Counted from the stretch's first letter, positions 9,130 through 18,513 are shown. The stretch is 64,000 nucleotides of DNA from Mesorhizobium sp. INR15 (GCF_015500075.1 NZ_CP045496.1:2800001-2864000), one strand, 5' to 3'. Notes: generated from the sequence alone by a model not told the origin. Numbers and translations are program-made.

Positions 9130-9450
9130 TCAGGTCAGCCGTCTCCAACTGCCGGACAAATTCAGGAAGCTCAGGTCGGGCCGCGTGATGTTGGTGTGGA
9201 CGACGCCGTTCTCGAAGTCCTCGACATGGGTGACGGTCGTCCCGTCAGCCTCGGTCCAGGTCACCATGAACACATCAGGCCGGATTCCCAGCGCCCGATA
9301 GCGAACGGCCTCCGCCTTGGCGAGGTTGGCCGCGTCGGTCTGGGCAAAGCGCATGATGGCGCCGTCGGCGTCGAACTTCAGATGAAAGGCGAGGTCGCCG
9401 AAACGGGCCTCGTAAACGTGGCCGATCGCGGGAAAGGTCTCGGTCGTCAT
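9130..9450 (-). CDS. MoaF-like small beta-barrel protein
   Basis: The start at 9450 has an excellent AGGAGG site; an upstream extension is not needed. The 106-residue product (IGHVYEARFGDLAFHLKFDADG, then VTWTEADGTTVTHVEDFENG) resembles the MoaF/lipocalin-like family, small barrels often encoded with LysR regulators and MBL or dehydrogenase genes in proteobacteria. The ligand is unknown. It is the first gene of a three-gene minus-strand operon (this gene, the MBL protein, the SnoaL remnant) and faces the LysR gene across a 124-base divergent promoter region. Confidence 0.6.
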   Translation of the reverse strand: MTTETFPAIGHVYEARFGDLAFHLKFDADGAIMRFAQTDAANLAKAEAVRYRALGIRPDVFMVTWTEADGTTVTHVEDFENGVVHTNITRPDLSFLNLSGSWRRLT

Positions 9451-9574
9451 CTGCGGTTCCTCCTTTGCAAGCTTGGGCAACACGCAGAAGATGGACTGTT
9501 TCGATTGGTCAATAAATATCAATGAATTGGATTCAATGTGAGGTATAAGTGCACAATTGAAAAATGGGACGGCC

Positions 9575-10459
9575 ATGGAAGCGATCAACCTGAACAGACT
9601 GGCCTACTTCGCAGCAGTAGTGGACATGGGCTCGTTCACGCGCGCGGCCGACCGGCTAGGCGTCAACAAGACAGTCGTCAGCCAGCAGGTCGTGCGGCTC
9701 GAAGCGGAATTAAAGACCAGCCTGCTGCTGCGCACGACGCGCAGGGTCGAGCCGACCGAGGCAGGCCGGCAGCTTCACGCGCGGTGCGTGATGATCCTGC
9801 GCGAAGCGGAAGAGGCCTTTGACGAGCTTGCCCAGACCAATGCCCAGCCGATGGGCGTGCTGCGGATCACCGCATCGAATGACTACGGCACGACCACCGT
9901 CGCGCCGCTGGCGGCCGAATTCTGCCGCATCTATCCGGCATGCCGGGTCGATCTCATCCTCTCGGATGCGAGGATGGATCTGGTCGCTAATCAGATCGAC
10001 CTTTCGATCCGCGTAGGTTGGCTGACCGACTCCAGCCAGCAGGCGCGCCGGATCAGCTCCTTCCGGCAGTTTCTGGTCGCCGCGCCCAGCGTTTCCCGAG
10101 ACCTGACCCCCAGCGAGCCCGAGGATCTGTCCAGCCTGCCTTTCGTCGCGAATGTCGCGCTGAAGGAGCCATTGGTGTGGCGGTTTGCCCGGGGAGAGCA
10201 TGAACGGCGGACAGTGCGCATGAAGCCCGGCATGACGATCAACAGCACGCCGGCCGTGCTGGAGGCGACTCTTGCCGGCGCCGGCATGTCGGTCCTTCCC
10301 GATTTCCTTGTCGGCGATCACATGGCGGCTGGCAGGCTGGTGCCCGTCCTGCCTGCCTGGAAGCTGCCTGCCGGCGGCATTCATGCCGTCTATCCGGCCG
10401 GCCGGTTCCGCCCGCCCAAGGTCGCACGCTTTGTCGAGATGCTTACTCAGACCGGCTAG
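9575..10459 (+). CDS. LysR-family transcriptional regulator
   Basis: The 294-residue protein has an N-terminal winged helix (LNRLAYFAAVVDMGSFTRAA, VNKTVVSQQVVRLEAEL, LLLRTTRRVEPTEAG) followed by a periplasmic-binding-type effector domain (GVLRITASNDYG to the end). Start ATG at 9575 (MEAINLNRL) was preferred to the TTG at 9557. It is transcribed divergently from the MoaF-like/MBL operon, the usual arrangement for a LysR protein and its target. The AT-rich interval 9451-9574 should hold its operator. The inducer is unknown. Confidence 0.88.
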   Translation: MEAINLNRLAYFAAVVDMGSFTRAADRLGVNKTVVSQQVVRLEAELKTSLLLRTTRRVEPTEAGRQLHARCVMILREAEEAFDELAQTNAQPMGVLRITASNDYGTTTVAPLAAEFCRIYPACRVDLILSDARMDLVANQIDLSIRVGWLTDSSQQARRISSFRQFLVAAPSVSRDLTPSEPEDLSSLPFVANVALKEPLVWRFARGEHERRTVRMKPGMTINSTPAVLEATLAGAGMSVLPDFLVGDHMAAGRLVPVLPAWKLPAGGIHAVYPAGRFRPPKVARFVEMLTQTG

Positions 10460-11228
10460 CAGCAGCCTCGAAGCGTCTTCGGCGCCGGCTGATGTCTGCT
10501 CGCGACGTTGGCCTCGCGGCTTCAAGGTGGGTGAAGCGGTTCCTGCGTTTCTGATCGTACTGAGTTTGGGAGGTTGAACGTTTCTGATTTGAGCCAGCCA
10601 TTGAGACCACATGCCGCGCACCAACGACGAGCCGCTCCCAAGCTTTGCGATATCATTCCTTCTTTTAGTCCGCAGGGTCGCCAGACCATACGAGATCATA
10701 CGGAGGATATGGGTTGGCTAACCATCCGCTAAACCATTGATTTTCTTGAAAAGTCGTACACCCTCCGGGCCCACCAGAACATCCGGATAATGTAGAAACA
10801 AATCCTGAGCGGTTCAAAACCAAATCGGAGCGGTTCAAAACCAAATCATAACGGTTCATTGCCGAGATATATGGTCCATTAAGCTTCTGATTTGAAAGCA
10901 CTTTTAGTGCAGATCATCGCAAAATATCGCTTGCTTCGCTTCAGCCAGATCTTGTTCTTGACACAATTCGCCCTTTCGAAAAACAAGTGCTAGCGATTCA
11001 AAGCTGACGTTCAGAGCGATGTGATGTGGCATGACCGCACGACGAACGTCGTGGTTAAGCGGCAAATCAGCACTGACGTAGCGCCATGCCTGATTCATAC
11101 TAAAGCAGTCAGACCCCGTGGCCTGATGCTGTCGTCTCCAAATTCGAATTCAGATTTTGCAAGGCCTACCGCCATGAAATGGCGGTCCATATCCGGCCTA
11201 CTGAGCGACTTGCAGTCAACGCCGACGA
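10460..11228. other. Long intergenic region with tandem repeats, no gene seen
   Basis: I find no supported coding frame in these 769 bases. GC is lower than in the surroundings, especially 10650-11000. The only clear structure is the tandem repeat at 10807-10860. The region separates the LysR block from the DUF6634/AAA cassette and may be a junction between acquired segments. Confidence 0.4.
10807..10860. repeat. 21-bp tandem repeat, two full and one partial copy
   Basis: The 20-base unit GAGCGGTTCAAAACCAAATC occurs at 10807-10826 and again at 10828-10847 (period 21). A third, degraded copy (ACGGTTCATT) follows at 10851-10860. It is too short for a CRISPR array and not associated with a replication gene. 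It could be a protein-binding iteron or simple slippage. Confidence 0.6.
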
Positions 11229-11492
11229 TCAGAACCTCAAATTGCCCTGCTTCAGAACATCCCGACGCACACGCAGCCCAGGTCCTGATGTGCCGTCATC
11301 GGGGATAAACGTGACGCCCGCTTCCTCAAAGGCGTCCTGTAGCCGGCGACGGGTTTCCACTGTGACCGTTTCGTCATTGCGCTCGATACGCAGGATTGTG
11401 CGCTGACCGACACCTGTCAGCTTTGCCAGCTCTCGTTGGCCAATGCCGAGCGCAACGCGCGCTGCCCTTAAGAGTTCGTTCGGGACATCCAT
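11229..11492 (-). CDS. Small XRE-type helix-turn-helix regulator
   Basis: This 87-residue protein is mostly a Cro/CI-type DNA-binding domain: ELLRAARVALGIGQRELAKLTGVGQRTILRIER, then a C-terminal FEEAGVTFIPDD stretch common in small rhizobial XRE proteins. It would act as a dimeric repressor or antitoxin-like regulator. It is transcribed away from the DUF6634/AAA cassette, with about 200 bases between them. It could control that cassette, but no operator is evident. Confidence 0.8.
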   Translation of the reverse strand: MDVPNELLRAARVALGIGQRELAKLTGVGQRTILRIERNDETVTVETRRRLQDAFEEAGVTFIPDDGTSGPGLRVRRDVLKQGNLRF

Positions 11493-11694
11493 TCGCTCTC
11501 CTACATCGGGAATGGCCCGTCATTCCAGATGTCCCCACGGAAACCCTGAAGTTCGAAACTTGGAGGCGTCCTAGAAATCGCATGCGGCGTCGTGGACGCC
11601 GCATGGCAGGCGCCGTATGAATCGCGCAGTTGATTCCCGCGAATCAAAGGATTCTCACCCAAGCGGATCCTTCGATCGGAGCATGGAGGCTTTG

Positions 11695-12035
11695 ATGTTG
11701 CTGTTTGGCCGCGAAACGCCAACCGACGAGATGGTCACTTTCCAGATTGACCGCCTTGTCAACTTGGCCGCTGATCTGGAGCGCCTCCGTCGTGGCGTGC
11801 CGCCGGAAGTAATGGCGGTGGCGCAGCCCCAATTCTCGACCGATGGATTATTGGCCAACGGGCCGTTCCCTGTCTGGCCGGGCTATCGACCGGACATCCG
11901 CGGCTTGTTGGCGAAGGTCGGCTCATAGGCACGTCGGATCTATGGGCGCTCTCCGAAGACCGGGCTTGGGGCAGGACGCTCAGCCGCTGGTACCGACTCG
12001 GGCGTCCTGCCGAGCATTCCTGCCTCGATTCCTGA
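11695..12035 (+). pseudogene. DUF6634-like protein, frameshifted near its end
   Basis: The start at 11695 has GGAGG five bases upstream. The first frame (MLLFGRETPTDEM..., LAADLERLRRGVPPEV, GYRPDIRGLL) stops at 11928. The overlapping -1 frame then continues with TSDLWALSEDRAWGRTLSRWYRLGRP and ends at 12035. That tail matches the end of the intact paralogue at 13672-14016 (TSGLWMFSEQLGLGRTESRWYQLGRP). The gene is therefore one DUF6634-like protein interrupted by a single-base change around 11905-11925, or it uses a frameshift. It ends 11 bases before the AAA ATPase gene, so it probably shares its transcript. Confidence 0.6.
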
Positions 12036-12046
12036 GTGTGTAGGCT

Positions 12047-13582
12047 ATGACCGCCAAGGATTCACGTCTCGACCGGCATTTCGAGCGACGCAGCAAGGCG
12101 GCGCTGGCGGGCCTGCATCTGCCGAGCGAAGTGGAGCTGCTGCGAGGCATGCCATTTCTAGGTGATGACATCCGCAGCGACATCCACGAGTACGGCGAGC
12201 GCCTGGCGCGTAGGGTGAAGCGGCTCAGACGTTTGGAATTCGCGCCGCTTGCTGCGTCCCTGGACGACCTTGCGATCGAGCAAAACGACGAAGCGGTGCA
12301 AGTCGTGGAGGCGGCATTGGCCGAGGCTGCGGCCTTCAACGTCATGTGGACCCACGCCGCCCAGCTGCGTTGCCAGGTCTACCTTGCGTTTTACGGCCAT
12401 CCGCAAGCGGCCGCTGCGATCGCGGGCGAGACCGCAGCGATGGCGCTTCGCGATATGCGCGACCATGGGGATTTCAGACTTGTATCGCGAGCATTGGCCT
12501 GGGCCAAGGTCGCCAACTCCTACGCCTTAATGCATCGAAACGGCCCCGTCCTGTGGTCGCCAAGCAAGGTGGATCGCGACGTTTGCGCTTACGCCGAAAA
12601 ATTCGAGACAGCGATCCGGCAGCAGGAACCGGACGAGAAGCTCAAGGACAAGGAGCCACCCGCTGCCAAGAAATGGAACGACTTCTTGGACGAACCGGTG
12701 GAGAGGGCCAGAGGGACGGACGGCGCGGTCGTTGTCTTCCGCTCCATCGGTAACGACACCACCTCCGAGGGCAAGCGCGTGGTCAATGAATTCGAGACAT
12801 TGCTCGACGTAGCGCTGCCGTTGCCCGTGACGCCGGAGCTTGCGCCGGTGCGGGCCAAGCTTGCAGTAGAGTTTCCCTACGCCATCGCGGTAATCGACGA
12901 CATCCTCAAGCGTCTCGTCGGCAGGAAGCATATCCATGTGCGGCCGACCATCCTTGTCGGGACGCCCGGATGCGGCAAGACCCGCCTTGCCAGGCGGTTA
13001 TACGAAGAACTGGCGATCCCTTACGAACTTGTCCCGTGCGGCGGCTTAAGCGACAGCGCGCTTGGCGGGACGGCAAGGCGCTGGTCTTCGGGGGAACCCA
13101 GCCTCGCCGTGATGGCAATCCGCCGCCACCGCAATGCCGGCCCGATCATCGTCCTCGACGAGATTGAGAAGATCGGCACCAGTCGCCATAACGGAAACTT
13201 TCACGATGTCCTGATCGGGCAGTTCGAGAAGGAAACCTCGTCGCGCTGGTTCGACCCCTACGTCGAATCCGCCTGTGATCTCTCCCATGTCTCCTGGGTG
13301 ATGACGGCGAACACGGTCGCGACGATCCCGCCGGTGCTGCGCGACAGGTGTCGAATCCTTGCCTTTCCCGAACCCGGCCCAGAACACCTTGCAGTACTCG
13401 CGCCCCGCATTCTCGAACGCGTTTACGCGGATTCCGGGCATGACCCACGCTGGGCGACGCCGTTCGATGCGACCGAGCTTGCGGTGTTGGCGGCCAACTG
13501 GCCGGGTGGCTCCATCAGACAACTCGAGCGGCTGATCGAAACCGTTGTCGAGGCCAGGGGGCGGCATCAGCCGCGACAGTGA
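12047..13582 (+). CDS. Lon-like AAA+ ATPase without protease domain
   Basis: Of 511 residues, the first 230 or so are helical, with no recognised domain. From about residue 280 there is a AAA+ module: Walker A GTPGCGKT at about 305-312, Walker B IIVLDEIEK with Asp371, a sensor-1 region (SWVMTANTVATIPPVLRDRC) and a C-terminal lid with GGSIRQLERL. Sequence style is closest to Lon, but the Ser-Lys protease domain is absent. It would remodel or unfold a partner protein, perhaps the DUF6634-like proteins encoded on both sides. The GTP/ATP-site residues look intact. The gene sits in a four-gene plus-strand series ending with a metallophosphoesterase. Confidence 0.75.
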   Translation: MTAKDSRLDRHFERRSKAALAGLHLPSEVELLRGMPFLGDDIRSDIHEYGERLARRVKRLRRLEFAPLAASLDDLAIEQNDEAVQVVEAALAEAAAFNVMWTHAAQLRCQVYLAFYGHPQAAAAIAGETAAMALRDMRDHGDFRLVSRALAWAKVANSYALMHRNGPVLWSPSKVDRDVCAYAEKFETAIRQQEPDEKLKDKEPPAAKKWNDFLDEPVERARGTDGAVVVFRSIGNDTTSEGKRVVNEFETLLDVALPLPVTPELAPVRAKLAVEFPYAIAVIDDILKRLVGRKHIHVRPTILVGTPGCGKTRLARRLYEELAIPYELVPCGGLSDSALGGTARRWSSGEPSLAVMAIRRHRNAGPIIVLDEIEKIGTSRHNGNFHDVLIGQFEKETSSRWFDPYVESACDLSHVSWVMTANTVATIPPVLRDRCRILAFPEPGPEHLAVLAPRILERVYADSGHDPRWATPFDATELAVLAANWPGGSIRQLERLIETVVEARGRHQPRQ

Positions 13583-13671
13583 ACGAAGGAACCGGAATTC
13601 TCTGCGGTAGGCATAAGCAGGGAGTGGACTGCAAATACAGCCGTCCACCGTAACAGGAGAAGAGAGACGCC

Positions 13672-14016
13672 ATGCTGCACTTTGGAACAGATATCGATCT
13701 TGATCTGAAAGCTTTCGGCGAGGAAATCGCCCGGCTTGAGGCTTTGGCCGCTGACCTTTGGCACATTAGTCTCAACAAGTGCCCGGCGTCGAGCGTCACA
13801 CGTGATGCGCCGATCCTGGAGGAATGGCGTTTGGCACTTCGCCCGACCCTTTGCCTCACCGGATTGACCACAGGGCATCCGAAGCTTCCGGGCCAGCAAC
13901 GGGCGATCGTGACGTCTGGCTTGTGGATGTTCTCCGAGCAACTCGGTTTGGGAAGAACAGAATCCCGATGGTATCAGCTGGGAAGACCGGTCAGTGATGT
14001 CTCGAAGGATTCGTGA
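13672..14016 (+). CDS. DUF6634-like protein
   Basis: The 114-residue protein has ATG at 13672 with a GGAGAAGAGAGACGCC leader. Motifs in order: LARLEALAADL-type helix (RLEALAADLWHI), DAPILEEWRLALRPTLCLTG, a GHPKLPG turn, TSGLWMFS and the terminal SRWYQLGRP. I place it in DUF6634, a rhizobial family of unknown function, from memory of that layout. It is paralogous to the frameshifted gene at 11695-12035, and the two bracket the AAA ATPase. Function is unknown. Confidence 0.6.
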   Translation: MLHFGTDIDLDLKAFGEEIARLEALAADLWHISLNKCPASSVTRDAPILEEWRLALRPTLCLTGLTTGHPKLPGQQRAIVTSGLWMFSEQLGLGRTESRWYQLGRPVSDVSKDS

Positions 14017-14284
14017 CATGGCGACCGCTCCGCAACAAGGAATCCCACGTGTTTCGACACCGACCGAGTCACGGATGCCCACAGAAATCCGGGACTCCCT
14101 CGAATAGGCCAGCGTGGAGCGGGGAACGTTGGCGGGCGAAGGCTTGAGTGAGGTTCTGACGAAGCCATGCAGCGGATGACCTCACCACGATAATCGCACG
14201 TCGATCGGAATGAAGAGACCCATCGGCGCCAGGAAGTGAATCCTATTGGGGGCTCGCGAGCGTGAAAATCAGGGATCCGATCCT

Positions 14285-15043
14285 ATGAAAATCTGGCTGT
14301 TTTCCGACCTTCACTTGGAATATGCGGATCTGCGGCAGCCGATGGCGATCCCGGATGCCGACGTCTGTGTGGTTGCAGGCGATTTGTGTCGCGCGCCGGC
14401 GAACGGTGTTTTTTGGCTGGCTAAAAACGTCGCCCATGCGATGCCTTGCATCTATGTTGCGGGAAACCACGAACACTATCGGGGCTCGATCAAAGAAGGC
14501 CTTGAGGACGGCCTATCGGCGGCTGAGGGATTCCCCGATGTGCATTTCCTGGAGAACGGTTCCGTCGTCATCGACGGCGTGCGCTTTATAGGCGCAACGC
14601 TGTGGACCGACTATCGCATCGAAGGGCATCCGGAAGTAGCGATGTACCATGCACGGGAGCGCATGAATGATTACAAGCAGATCGCGAAACAGCGGAATCC
14701 TTGGCAAAGATTCGTGCCGGAGGCGGCGTTTCGGATGCATCAGGACTCGCGCCGGTTCATAGATACCGCGCTGAAAGCTGATCGGATCGCCACGGTTGTC
14801 GTTACGCATCACTTGCCGCACACGAAATCGATTCCTTCGAGATTCAAAGGCGACCTTCTCAACGCCGCCTACGCGTCCGATCTGACGGAGATCATCGAAA
14901 GCGGGCACCCAACTCTTTGGGTTCACGGCCACACGCACGACAGCTGCGACTACATAGTCGGAAGCACCCGGATCGTCTGCAATCCGCGCGGATACGATGA
15001 CGAGAATGCGGTATTCGATCCAGCGCTGGTCTTGAGCGTGTAG
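14285..15043 (+). CDS. Calcineurin-type metallophosphoesterase
   Basis: The 252-residue protein carries the complete binuclear metal set of the family: FSDLHLE (D-x-H), VVAGDLC (GD), YVAGNHEHY (GNHE), VVTHHLPH and WVHGHTHD (GHxH). Expected activity is hydrolysis of phosphomonoester or phosphodiester bonds. The start at 14285 (MKIWLFSDLH) places the first metal motif at residue 7, as is normal. It lies 269 bases downstream of the DUF6634-like gene on the same strand. Cytoplasmic; the substrate cannot be predicted. Confidence 0.85.
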   Translation: MKIWLFSDLHLEYADLRQPMAIPDADVCVVAGDLCRAPANGVFWLAKNVAHAMPCIYVAGNHEHYRGSIKEGLEDGLSAAEGFPDVHFLENGSVVIDGVRFIGATLWTDYRIEGHPEVAMYHARERMNDYKQIAKQRNPWQRFVPEAAFRMHQDSRRFIDTALKADRIATVVVTHHLPHTKSIPSRFKGDLLNAAYASDLTEIIESGHPTLWVHGHTHDSCDYIVGSTRIVCNPRGYDDENAVFDPALVLSV

Positions 15044-15222
15044 CTCATGGATGAAGGCGAAGAATGACCAGTAGCTGATACTTCAACGCCAGATCACGGG
15101 TGGCTGCTTCGCGCCCAATTTCGGTCATTGACCTAGTCTCTGCCGCAGCCTCAAAGCTGACATCGCGCGATATCGCTGGCAATTTTTTGCTAGCGAACGA
15201 GAACGAACCAAATGGAGGACGG

Positions 15223-15378
15223 ATGCCCAAAGTCAAAGGTGAGAGCGCTCTCAACAAGGAGCGCGCCAAAACAGAGAAGCTCCTCAAAAAGGTAGGATAC
15301 ACGGCCTTGAAGGAGGCCGGTGTGAAATCCAAGCGACCCGAGCTCCCAAACCTAAAGATTGAAAAGCGAGGGAAGTAG
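15223..15378 (+). CDS. Small lysine-rich protein
   Basis: The 51-residue frame starts with ATG at 15223, preceded by GGAGG at ideal spacing. The sequence is strongly basic (KERAKTEKLLKKVGY, KSKRPELPNLKIEKRGK) and lacks hydrophobic segments. It could bind nucleic acid or a protein partner. No family is recognised. The clean start site is the main evidence that it is real. Confidence 0.5.
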   Translation: MPKVKGESALNKERAKTEKLLKKVGYTALKEAGVKSKRPELPNLKIEKRGK

Positions 15379-15833
15379 AGCGTACTGACCTTCCCCGCAA
15401 ACCCAATTGGATTTCACGGGGGGGGGCGCGGTGCGCGAAGATAGGCGTTCACGAAGAAACTGTCTACTTTCGGGTTCAAAACCTCCGGACAACAATGCGC
15501 CTCCATTCGGTCATTCGTGCCAAGTTCTTTGCTCCCAAAGGCCGCCATTCGCTCATCTGGCCGGTGACGGCTGCACCGTCGCCACCGACGGCTCTTGGCG
15601 CCTCGATACGCCGTTCAAGACAGCGCATTCTGATGCCAATGTGAGTGCTGCGCCGGCTTCTACCGGTGGAGCAAGGGACCTGGTTCATGGACGCATGGCG
15701 CAACGTAGGGACGTCACCCTGAGCGTTGATTAGATACAACCACCGCGCCTCTTCCTCACGGACAGGTTCATGAAGCTACTATGGGCAAGTCATTGCTTAT
15801 CCACGGCGAGCGTAGCCGGTGACCTGCCAGCAG
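15379..15833. other. Intergenic region with a G9 tract, no gene seen
   Basis: No convincing frame is present. A run of nine G residues lies at about 15418-15426, just downstream of the small basic gene. Open frames on both strands lack start signals and family-like sequence. Confidence 0.4.
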
Positions 15834-16730
15834 TCAGTCGCGCGGTAGGGACACTCCCGCGAGAAGCGGCGCGTACGCTGCGAGCCTGCGGGATACGAAC
15901 TCGGTGAAGAGCCGAACGCGCTTCGTCTTGCGTGTCTCCCCCTGCGTGAGAATCCAGAGTGTCCCATGCATGGGCAGGTTGGTGCCCGGCACCCTGACCA
16001 GCAGGGGGTCGGTATCTCCGACGAAGCATGGCAGTTTAGTCATTCCGATCCCTTGCTGCGCCGCGATGATCTGCGTCTCGGCGTCCGGAGTCCTGAACGG
16101 AGCTCCCGTGGTGCGAACTTCTCCGTCGCGCGCCCAGTCCGGAATTCCATGATTTTCTATGACGATCCACCGGGTGGAATCAGTCGCGCCCGCACGCAAC
16201 GCGGCTAGTCGATCGCGAGACATGTAGACGCCGCTGAACAACTGCGGTCCCTTCAGGCCGTGAAGATTGAGCGGCAGGGTTTTGCGGTCGGCGACAATAC
16301 GGATCGCGACGTCGGCCTCTCGGTTGGTCAGATTAGCCACCTCGCCGGATGTCAAGATTTCCATCTCGATGTCCGGATGCAAACGGGCGAATTCGGCAAG
16401 ATCCGGCATGAGCAGGTGTGTGGCGAGGAACGGTGGAAGCGTCACCCGCAAAAGCCCGCGCGCGCTCTGGTCGCGACCGAAGACGCGCGTCTCCAGCAAG
16501 TGCGACGACGCTTCCATCTGGTGCGCGAGATCGAGGACCTCCTCGCCCGCGGCCGTCAGGCGGTAGCCCGAAGGCAGCTTTTCGAACATATGCGCGCCCA
16601 GGCGGTCCTCGAGTTGGGCGATGCGTCGCAGCACGGTCGCGTGGTTCACACCGAGGCGCTTGGCGGCGGCCCGCACTGAGCCTCCGCGTGCGACGGCAAG
16701 AAAGTAGCGAACATCATCCCAGTCGATCAT
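15834..16730 (-). CDS. LysR-family transcriptional regulator
   Basis: A 298-residue regulator with N-terminal winged helix (IDWDDVRYFLAVARGGSVRA, RLGVNHATVLRRIAQLE, LPSGYRLTAAGEEV) and a LysR effector-binding domain. The start MIDWDD at 16730 is where family members begin; an in-frame ATG at 16745 adds five residues. It is divergent from the short-chain dehydrogenase at 16961, so it probably regulates that cluster from the 230-base shared promoter region. Inducer unknown. Confidence 0.88.
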   Translation of the reverse strand: MIDWDDVRYFLAVARGGSVRAAAKRLGVNHATVLRRIAQLEDRLGAHMFEKLPSGYRLTAAGEEVLDLAHQMEASSHLLETRVFGRDQSARGLLRVTLPPFLATHLLMPDLAEFARLHPDIEMEILTSGEVANLTNREADVAIRIVADRKTLPLNLHGLKGPQLFSGVYMSRDRLAALRAGATDSTRWIVIENHGIPDWARDGEVRTTGAPFRTPDAETQIIAAQQGIGMTKLPCFVGDTDPLLVRVPGTNLPMHGTLWILTQGETRKTKRVRLFTEFVSRRLAAYAPLLAGVSLPRD

Positions 16731-16960
16731 GGTGCAATCCGGCACCGCACGGTGCGCCTTCCAAGCCCGTATCTAGCACATCGACCGGAAGTATGGCGAC
16801 CATCACGCTGACGTCAGTCGCCCAGCCGGATCGATTTCGCACCACCGATGTGCGCGCTTGCGCACTGAACGCCTCACTCCGGCGGACCCATCTTCAGCGT
16901 CTCAGGGGCCTACTCGAGCAACCAGAGACTTGAGACGGCGAACCAAGGAGACTGCACGTC

Positions 16961-17695
16961 ATGACCAGACTGAATGGAAAGACCGCCGTGATCACAGGCG
17001 GCGCCACCGGCATCGGCCGCGCCGCGGCAAAGCGATTCGTCGAGGAGGGCGCCTTCGTCTTCATCTTCGGCCGCCGCCAGGAAGCGCTCGACGCGGCTGT
17101 GGCCGACCTTGGGCCTAATGCCCGCGCGGTGAAGGGCTCGGTCTCGAATGAGGCCGACCTCGACCGGCTCTACGCTGCGGTGACGGCCGAGCGCGGAAGC
17201 CTCGATATCGTCTTCGCCAATGCAGGGGTGGGCAGCCCGCTTCCGCTTGGCCAGATCACCGCCGAGCACATTGACGAAACCTTCGACACCAATGTGAAGG
17301 GCACGATCTTCACGGTCCAGAAGGCTTTGCCGCTGATGGGCCTGGGCGGTTCGATCATCCTGACCGGATCGAGCGCCGGCACCACGGGCGCCCCGGGGTT
17401 CACCACCTACAGCGCGAGCAAGGCGGCAGTGCGCAATCTAGCGCGGACCTGGGCGGCGGACCTGAAGGGCACCGGCATCCGGGTGAACGTGTTGTCGCCC
17501 GGGGCGACGGCGACCGAACTCGCGAAGGAAGCGCTGGGCGAGGAGGGCCAGAAGGCCTACGGCGCGATGACTCCGCTCCAGCGCATGGCCGATCCGGCGG
17601 AGATCGGGGCGGTGGCCGCCTTCCTCGCGTCGTCGGATAGCAGCTTCATGACCGCCAGCGAGGTCGCCGTCGACGGCGGCCTGGCCCAACTCTGA
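16961..17695 (+). CDS. Short-chain dehydrogenase/reductase
   Basis: The 244-residue classical SDR has nucleotide-binding TGGATGIGRA near residue 12, FANAGVG, the catalytic Ser in LTGSSAG and the YSASK catalytic Tyr/Lys pair, with the terminal SEVAVDGGLAQL usual in the family. FGRRQ after the second strand suggests NADP preference. It is the first of two adjacent paralogues under the divergent LysR. Substrate unknown; such LysR-linked SDRs are often involved in xenobiotic or electrophile reduction. Confidence 0.88.
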   Translation: MTRLNGKTAVITGGATGIGRAAAKRFVEEGAFVFIFGRRQEALDAAVADLGPNARAVKGSVSNEADLDRLYAAVTAERGSLDIVFANAGVGSPLPLGQITAEHIDETFDTNVKGTIFTVQKALPLMGLGGSIILTGSSAGTTGAPGFTTYSASKAAVRNLARTWAADLKGTGIRVNVLSPGATATELAKEALGEEGQKAYGAMTPLQRMADPAEIGAVAAFLASSDSSFMTASEVAVDGGLAQL

Positions 17696-17760
17696 CCCCA
17701 TGCGGGACCACGCTTCTCAAACTTTGAGACAAAACCAAACACGACCAAAGGTCAAAGATT

Positions 17761-18513
17761 ATGAAAAAACTCGAAGGTAAGATTGCAGTCATCACTGGCG
17801 GAAGCAGCGGGATTGGCTTGGCGACGGCCAAGCGCTTTGCAGAAGAAGGTGCACACGTCGTAATCATTGGGCGACGAGAGAAAGAGCTGAAGGAGGCCGC
17901 AGCCTTCATTAAGACTAATATTACGACGGTCGTGGGCGACGTGTCACGCTTGGAAGATCTGGACCGGCTCTATGCCATCGTCAAAGAGAAACATGGTCAC
18001 ATCGACGTTCTCTTCGCGAACGCTGGCGCGGGAACAATCGCACCGCTCGCAGTAGCTACTGAGGCCCACTTTGACCAGACCTTCGACGTGAACGTGAAGG
18101 GGCTGTTCTTCACGGTGCAGAAGGCCCTTCCCCTCTTCAAAGACGGCGGTTCGATTATTCTGAATTCTTCGGTTTCGAACGTGTTGGGGTTGCCGGGGTT
18201 TAGCACATACGCCGCGAGTAAGGCGGCAGTGCGCAACTTCTCGCGCGCTTGGACCCTAGAGCTGAAAGACCGCAAAATCCGAGTGAATACGATGAGCCCC
18301 GGAGCCATCGAGACCCCCGCCTTGGCGACAACAACGGGCCTTACCCCTGAGCAAGCCGAGCAAGCGGTCGCCCAGTTTGCTTCACAGATTCCAATGGGTC
18401 GCAGGGGCAAGCCAGAGGAAATCGCGGCCGCTGTCACGTTCCTCGCCTCGGATGATAGTTCTTACATCACCGGTGTGGATCTCGCCGTTGATGGAGGCAT
18501 GGCGCAGGTCTGA
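17761..18513 (+). CDS. Short-chain dehydrogenase/reductase (paralogue)
   Basis: This 250-residue SDR closely resembles the preceding gene product: TGGSSGIGLA cofactor loop, GRREKEL (NADP-type basic residues), FANAGAG, LNSSVSN with the catalytic Ser, YAASKAAVRN, and DLAVDGGMAQV at the end. Codon usage looks less GC-biased than in its neighbour, so the pair probably did not arise by a very recent duplication. It follows 65 bases downstream. The spacer contains CGCTTCTCAAACTTT, which recurs before the next gene. Confidence 0.88.
   Translation: MKKLEGKIAVITGGSSGIGLATAKRFAEEGAHVVIIGRREKELKEAAAFIKTNITTVVGDVSRLEDLDRLYAIVKEKHGHIDVLFANAGAGTIAPLAVATEAHFDQTFDVNVKGLFFTVQKALPLFKDGGSIILNSSVSNVLGLPGFSTYAASKAAVRNFSRAWTLELKDRKIRVNTMSPGAIETPALATTTGLTPEQAEQAVAQFASQIPMGRRGKPEEIAAAVTFLASDDSSYITGVDLAVDGGMAQV

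Noticed and set aside
10807..10860. CRISPR array or replication iterons
   Set aside because: Repeats are adjacent with a one-base gap, no spacers, and no cas or rep gene nearby.
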